Part shown: positions 5,512-7,286 of the stretch, piece by piece
How positions within the stretch are numbered: position 1 is the first letter of the stretch
How the letters are laid out: each line of letters starts with the position of its first letter
NCBI GenBank assembly: GCA_902783515.1
Contig: CACZRK010000076.1
Span: forward strand, 1 to 7,286
DNA from: an uncultured Coriobacteriaceae bacterium
GTDB lineage: Bacteria > Actinomycetota > Coriobacteriia > Coriobacteriales > UMGS124
DNA length: 7,286 nucleotides
Reading direction: 5' to 3'
Made by a program: the position numbers and the translations under genes
Notes under the pieces: model-generated
Databases searched by the model: none
What the model was told of the DNA's origin: nothing
Seen by the model: the letters and a program-made list of their open reading frames with translations, nothing else

Positions 5512-6405
5512 ATGGCACCCATCCTGAAGGATCTGTCTGCGGGCGACTCAACCACCGCACCGTTCACACCCGAGCAACAGGGAATCGACATGGCAGACCT
5601 CATGCGAGGTCGCGCGTCCCTGTACGGTCTTCTTTCCCGCGCCTTTCGAGCGGAGGTAGACGAGGATTTCTTTGATGAGCTGCGCGCGATGCACTATCCT
5701 CAGAACTCCCCCGATCCCGACGTCAACGATGCATTCCGTCGCCTGTACACGTTCGTGCGCCATGCGCGCGAGGACACGCTCGACGTGCTGTCGACCGACT
5801 ACGCGCGGACGTTTCTTGGCAGCGGGGTGCTGAACCCCTATGCGGCGTTCCCGTATGAGTCGGTCTACACGTCCGAACACGGCCTCGTGATGCAGGAGGC
5901 ACGCGATGAGGTCATTGCCGCCTATCGCCGACAAGGCGTCGCCTGTCAACGGGAGTGGCATGATCCTGAGGATCACCTGGCACTCGAGCTTGACTTCATG
6001 CGCGTGCTCGCAAACCGATGCGCTGACGCCCTCGCGACCGCGGATGGCGCCGCGAGCAACGACGATGCTGACGCGGCATGCAAGCTGGTGGGAACGCAGT
6101 ACGCGTTTCTCATCAATCACCTGCAAAAATGGGTCCCTCGCTTTGCGACTGACGTACCCAAGTACGCGAGCGCCGACTTCTACCCTGCCTTTGCCGAGCT
6201 CACGCGAGCAACTCTTGCAGACGATCAACTGCTGCTCGAGGACATCGCCGAGGCGTCGGGCATAGACCTGTCGCAGGCAGTCGATCAGGCCGCGCGCGCG
6301 GATCGCGAGGTGGATCGTGCCATGAAGGAGGCCGGCGACCGTGATCACGCAGCGCCCACGTACGTGGTCACTGACGACGAGCGTCTCCTCACCGATCCCG
6401 CGTAG
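5512..6405 (+). CDS. TorD/DmsD-family molybdoenzyme assembly chaperone
   Basis: The 297-residue protein belongs to the cytoplasmic all-helical chaperones that bind the twin-arginine signal and the apo form of DMSO-reductase-type enzymes and hold them ready for cofactor insertion and export. Family marks are LYGLLSRAF (37-45), YARTFLG (97-103) followed by PYESVY (114-119), and the signature EDHLALELDFM (153-163), the E/D-x-x-H-x-x-x-E region typical of TorD. A further conserved helix holds HLQKWVPRF (203-211). It is longer than the usual 200-230 residues, with about 30 extra at the N-terminus and an acidic tail after about 245. TAAGGAG, in which the previous gene's stop codon merges with the ribosome site, stands five bases before the ATG, so translation is probably coupled. 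Its client is presumably the divergent oxidoreductase, although such genomes carry many related enzymes. Confidence 0.92.
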   Translation: MAPILKDLSAGDSTTAPFTPEQQGIDMADLMRGRASLYGLLSRAFRAEVDEDFFDELRAMHYPQNSPDPDVNDAFRRLYTFVRHAREDTLDVLSTDYARTFLGSGVLNPYAAFPYESVYTSEHGLVMQEARDEVIAAYRRQGVACQREWHDPEDHLALELDFMRVLANRCADALATADGAASNDDADAACKLVGTQYAFLINHLQKWVPRFATDVPKYASADFYPAFAELTRATLADDQLLLEDIAEASGIDLSQAVDQAARADREVDRAMKEAGDRDHAAPTYVVTDDERLLTDPA

Positions 6406-6490
6406 CACATCTGTCACGCAGACCGGCGCTGCGCAGTCCCGCTGGCCACCTGCCACGTCGTCATGCATCCTCAGCAGAGAGAAGGCCCTC

Positions 6491-7231
6491 ATGTTCAGAC
6501 CCACCGCGTACCTTTCGTTCAACCTCGCAGAGCCAGACGCCACGTCCGCGAACGCCTCCGCGATCAAACGTGGCTTCTCGTACATCGCCCCGACACGCGT
6601 CACCGCCGCGCGACATGCGGTGCTGAATCAGGCGTGTCAGCGCGATGGCGCGCGCCAGGACGCGAATCAAAACGAGACGCATGCCGTCAAACGCACGAGC
6701 GGTGTCGATATGCGCGTTTGTCTCGGCGATCACCCCTACTGGCTCTCCTCTGAGGACGCCGACGCGATGTGGAACGAGACGCTGATGCCATGGCTCGCCA
6801 CGAAGGTGGAGACGCTGTTTGGCACCGTTTATGAGTTCAACGACAGCTCACGCCCGTCCTTCGTCAGCAAGATCACCTATGGCACGCTCACCCTGCGCTT
6901 GAGACCATACCGTGTTGACGTCACGCTCGAGCATGACAGCACGATTCAGGATATCCGCCCGCCTCTTGAGGCCGCTCGCGCCTACCTGAACTCAGGCACC
7001 GTGGATCCCACGCGCGTGGTCAGTTTCACGGTGCCTTCGCGGGAGCAGGTGATCGATGCGCGCGCTCACGACGCGGAGCCCATCGACAAGACCGCCGTCA
7101 ACGATGAGCCCGGGGTTCGCTGGCAGCGGGTGCTTGAAGCGAACACGCATAAGGTCGAGGACGGCTGGTTGGACGTACGTTTCACGGATGGACACGTCGA
7201 GCGCGTCGCCTTTGGTAAGAGTGGGCGCTAG
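6491..7231 (+). CDS. unrecognised 246-residue protein at the end of the chaperone cluster
   Basis: I do not recognise this family. The frame ends at TAG 7229-7231. Start 6491 is chosen because AGAAGG lies six bases upstream. The frame is open back to an ATG at 6341, but that part overlaps the end of the chaperone gene and reads as low-complexity Ser/Thr/Pro sequence. ATG 6710 is another possible start, just before the better-ordered part. Residues 1-73 look poorly structured. Residues 74 on have alternating polar and hydrophobic stretches (KITYGTLTLRLRPYRVDVTLE; VEDGWLDVRFTDGHVERVAF near the end) that suggest beta strands, with one likely helix around EDADAMWNETLMPWLATKVE. No signal peptide, membrane helix or metal-binding cluster is visible. 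It follows the chaperone by 85 bases on the same strand with no terminator between, so it may be in the same transcript. Confidence 0.7.
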   Translation: MFRPTAYLSFNLAEPDATSANASAIKRGFSYIAPTRVTAARHAVLNQACQRDGARQDANQNETHAVKRTSGVDMRVCLGDHPYWLSSEDADAMWNETLMPWLATKVETLFGTVYEFNDSSRPSFVSKITYGTLTLRLRPYRVDVTLEHDSTIQDIRPPLEAARAYLNSGTVDPTRVVSFTVPSREQVIDARAHDAEPIDKTAVNDEPGVRWQRVLEANTHKVEDGWLDVRFTDGHVERVAFGKSGR

Positions 7232-7286
7232 CTGCGCCGCACGAGCGGGAAGACGTCAGGTTGTCACCGTTTCACTGCGCAAGCTC

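Noticed and set aside
6341..6490. 50-residue N-terminal extension of the last gene
   Set aside because: It overlaps the chaperone's C-terminus in another frame and reads as low-complexity Ser/Thr/Pro sequence; 6491 has a plausible ribosome site.
6406..6490. Terminator between the chaperone and the last gene
   Set aside because: Only very short GC pairings are present and no T-run follows.
5548..6603. 351-residue minus-strand open frame opposite the chaperone
   Set aside because: It runs antisense to a clear TorD-family gene and past its end; it has no recognisable domain and owes its length to GC-rich codon bias.
7232..7286. Possible feature in the final 55 bases
   Set aside because: No ORF, clear hairpin or promoter element could be supported in this short tail.

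Overview
This window looks like a chromosomal segment from a GC-rich anaerobic actinobacterium of the Coriobacteriia, most likely family Eggerthellaceae (Eggerthella, Slackia, Gordonibacter and relatives). That placement is inferred from two things typical of the group: a Tat-exported molybdopterin oxidoreductase with the Cys-X2-Cys-X4-Cys iron-sulfur start, and a divergent regulator that fuses about 12 membrane helices to a LuxR-type DNA-binding domain. No marker gene proves the genus.

Layout. Positions 2595 to 1 (minus strand) carry the first 865 residues of a DMSO-reductase-superfamily molybdoenzyme; its C-terminus lies outside the window. Positions 2596-2949 are a divergent regulatory region with three inverted repeats and several copies of a TCACAC half-site. 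From 2950 rightwards, all on the plus strand, come the membrane-bound LuxR-type regulator (2950-4572), a 183-base gap with a stem-loop and two more copies of the half-site, a protein of unknown function that looks like two tandem winged-helix units (4756-5502), a TorD/DmsD-family chaperone (5512-6405) and an unrecognised protein (6491-7231). The last 55 bases hold nothing I can identify.

How the genes may work together (inference). The oxidoreductase would be folded and loaded with its molybdenum bis-pterin cofactor in the cytoplasm. The TorD-family chaperone would protect the immature enzyme and its twin-arginine signal until export. The exported enzyme would then reduce or dehydroxylate a small molecule outside the membrane. 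The LuxR-type protein would sense that molecule, or a related one, through its transporter-like membrane domain and switch on the divergent enzyme gene, perhaps together with the chaperone cluster, which shares the half-site. This resembles the inducible regulator/molybdoenzyme pairs known in gut Eggerthella, where related enzymes dehydroxylate catechols or reduce other diet- and host-derived acceptors. The substrate here cannot be read from the sequence. No mobile elements, CRISPR arrays, tRNA or rRNA genes were seen.
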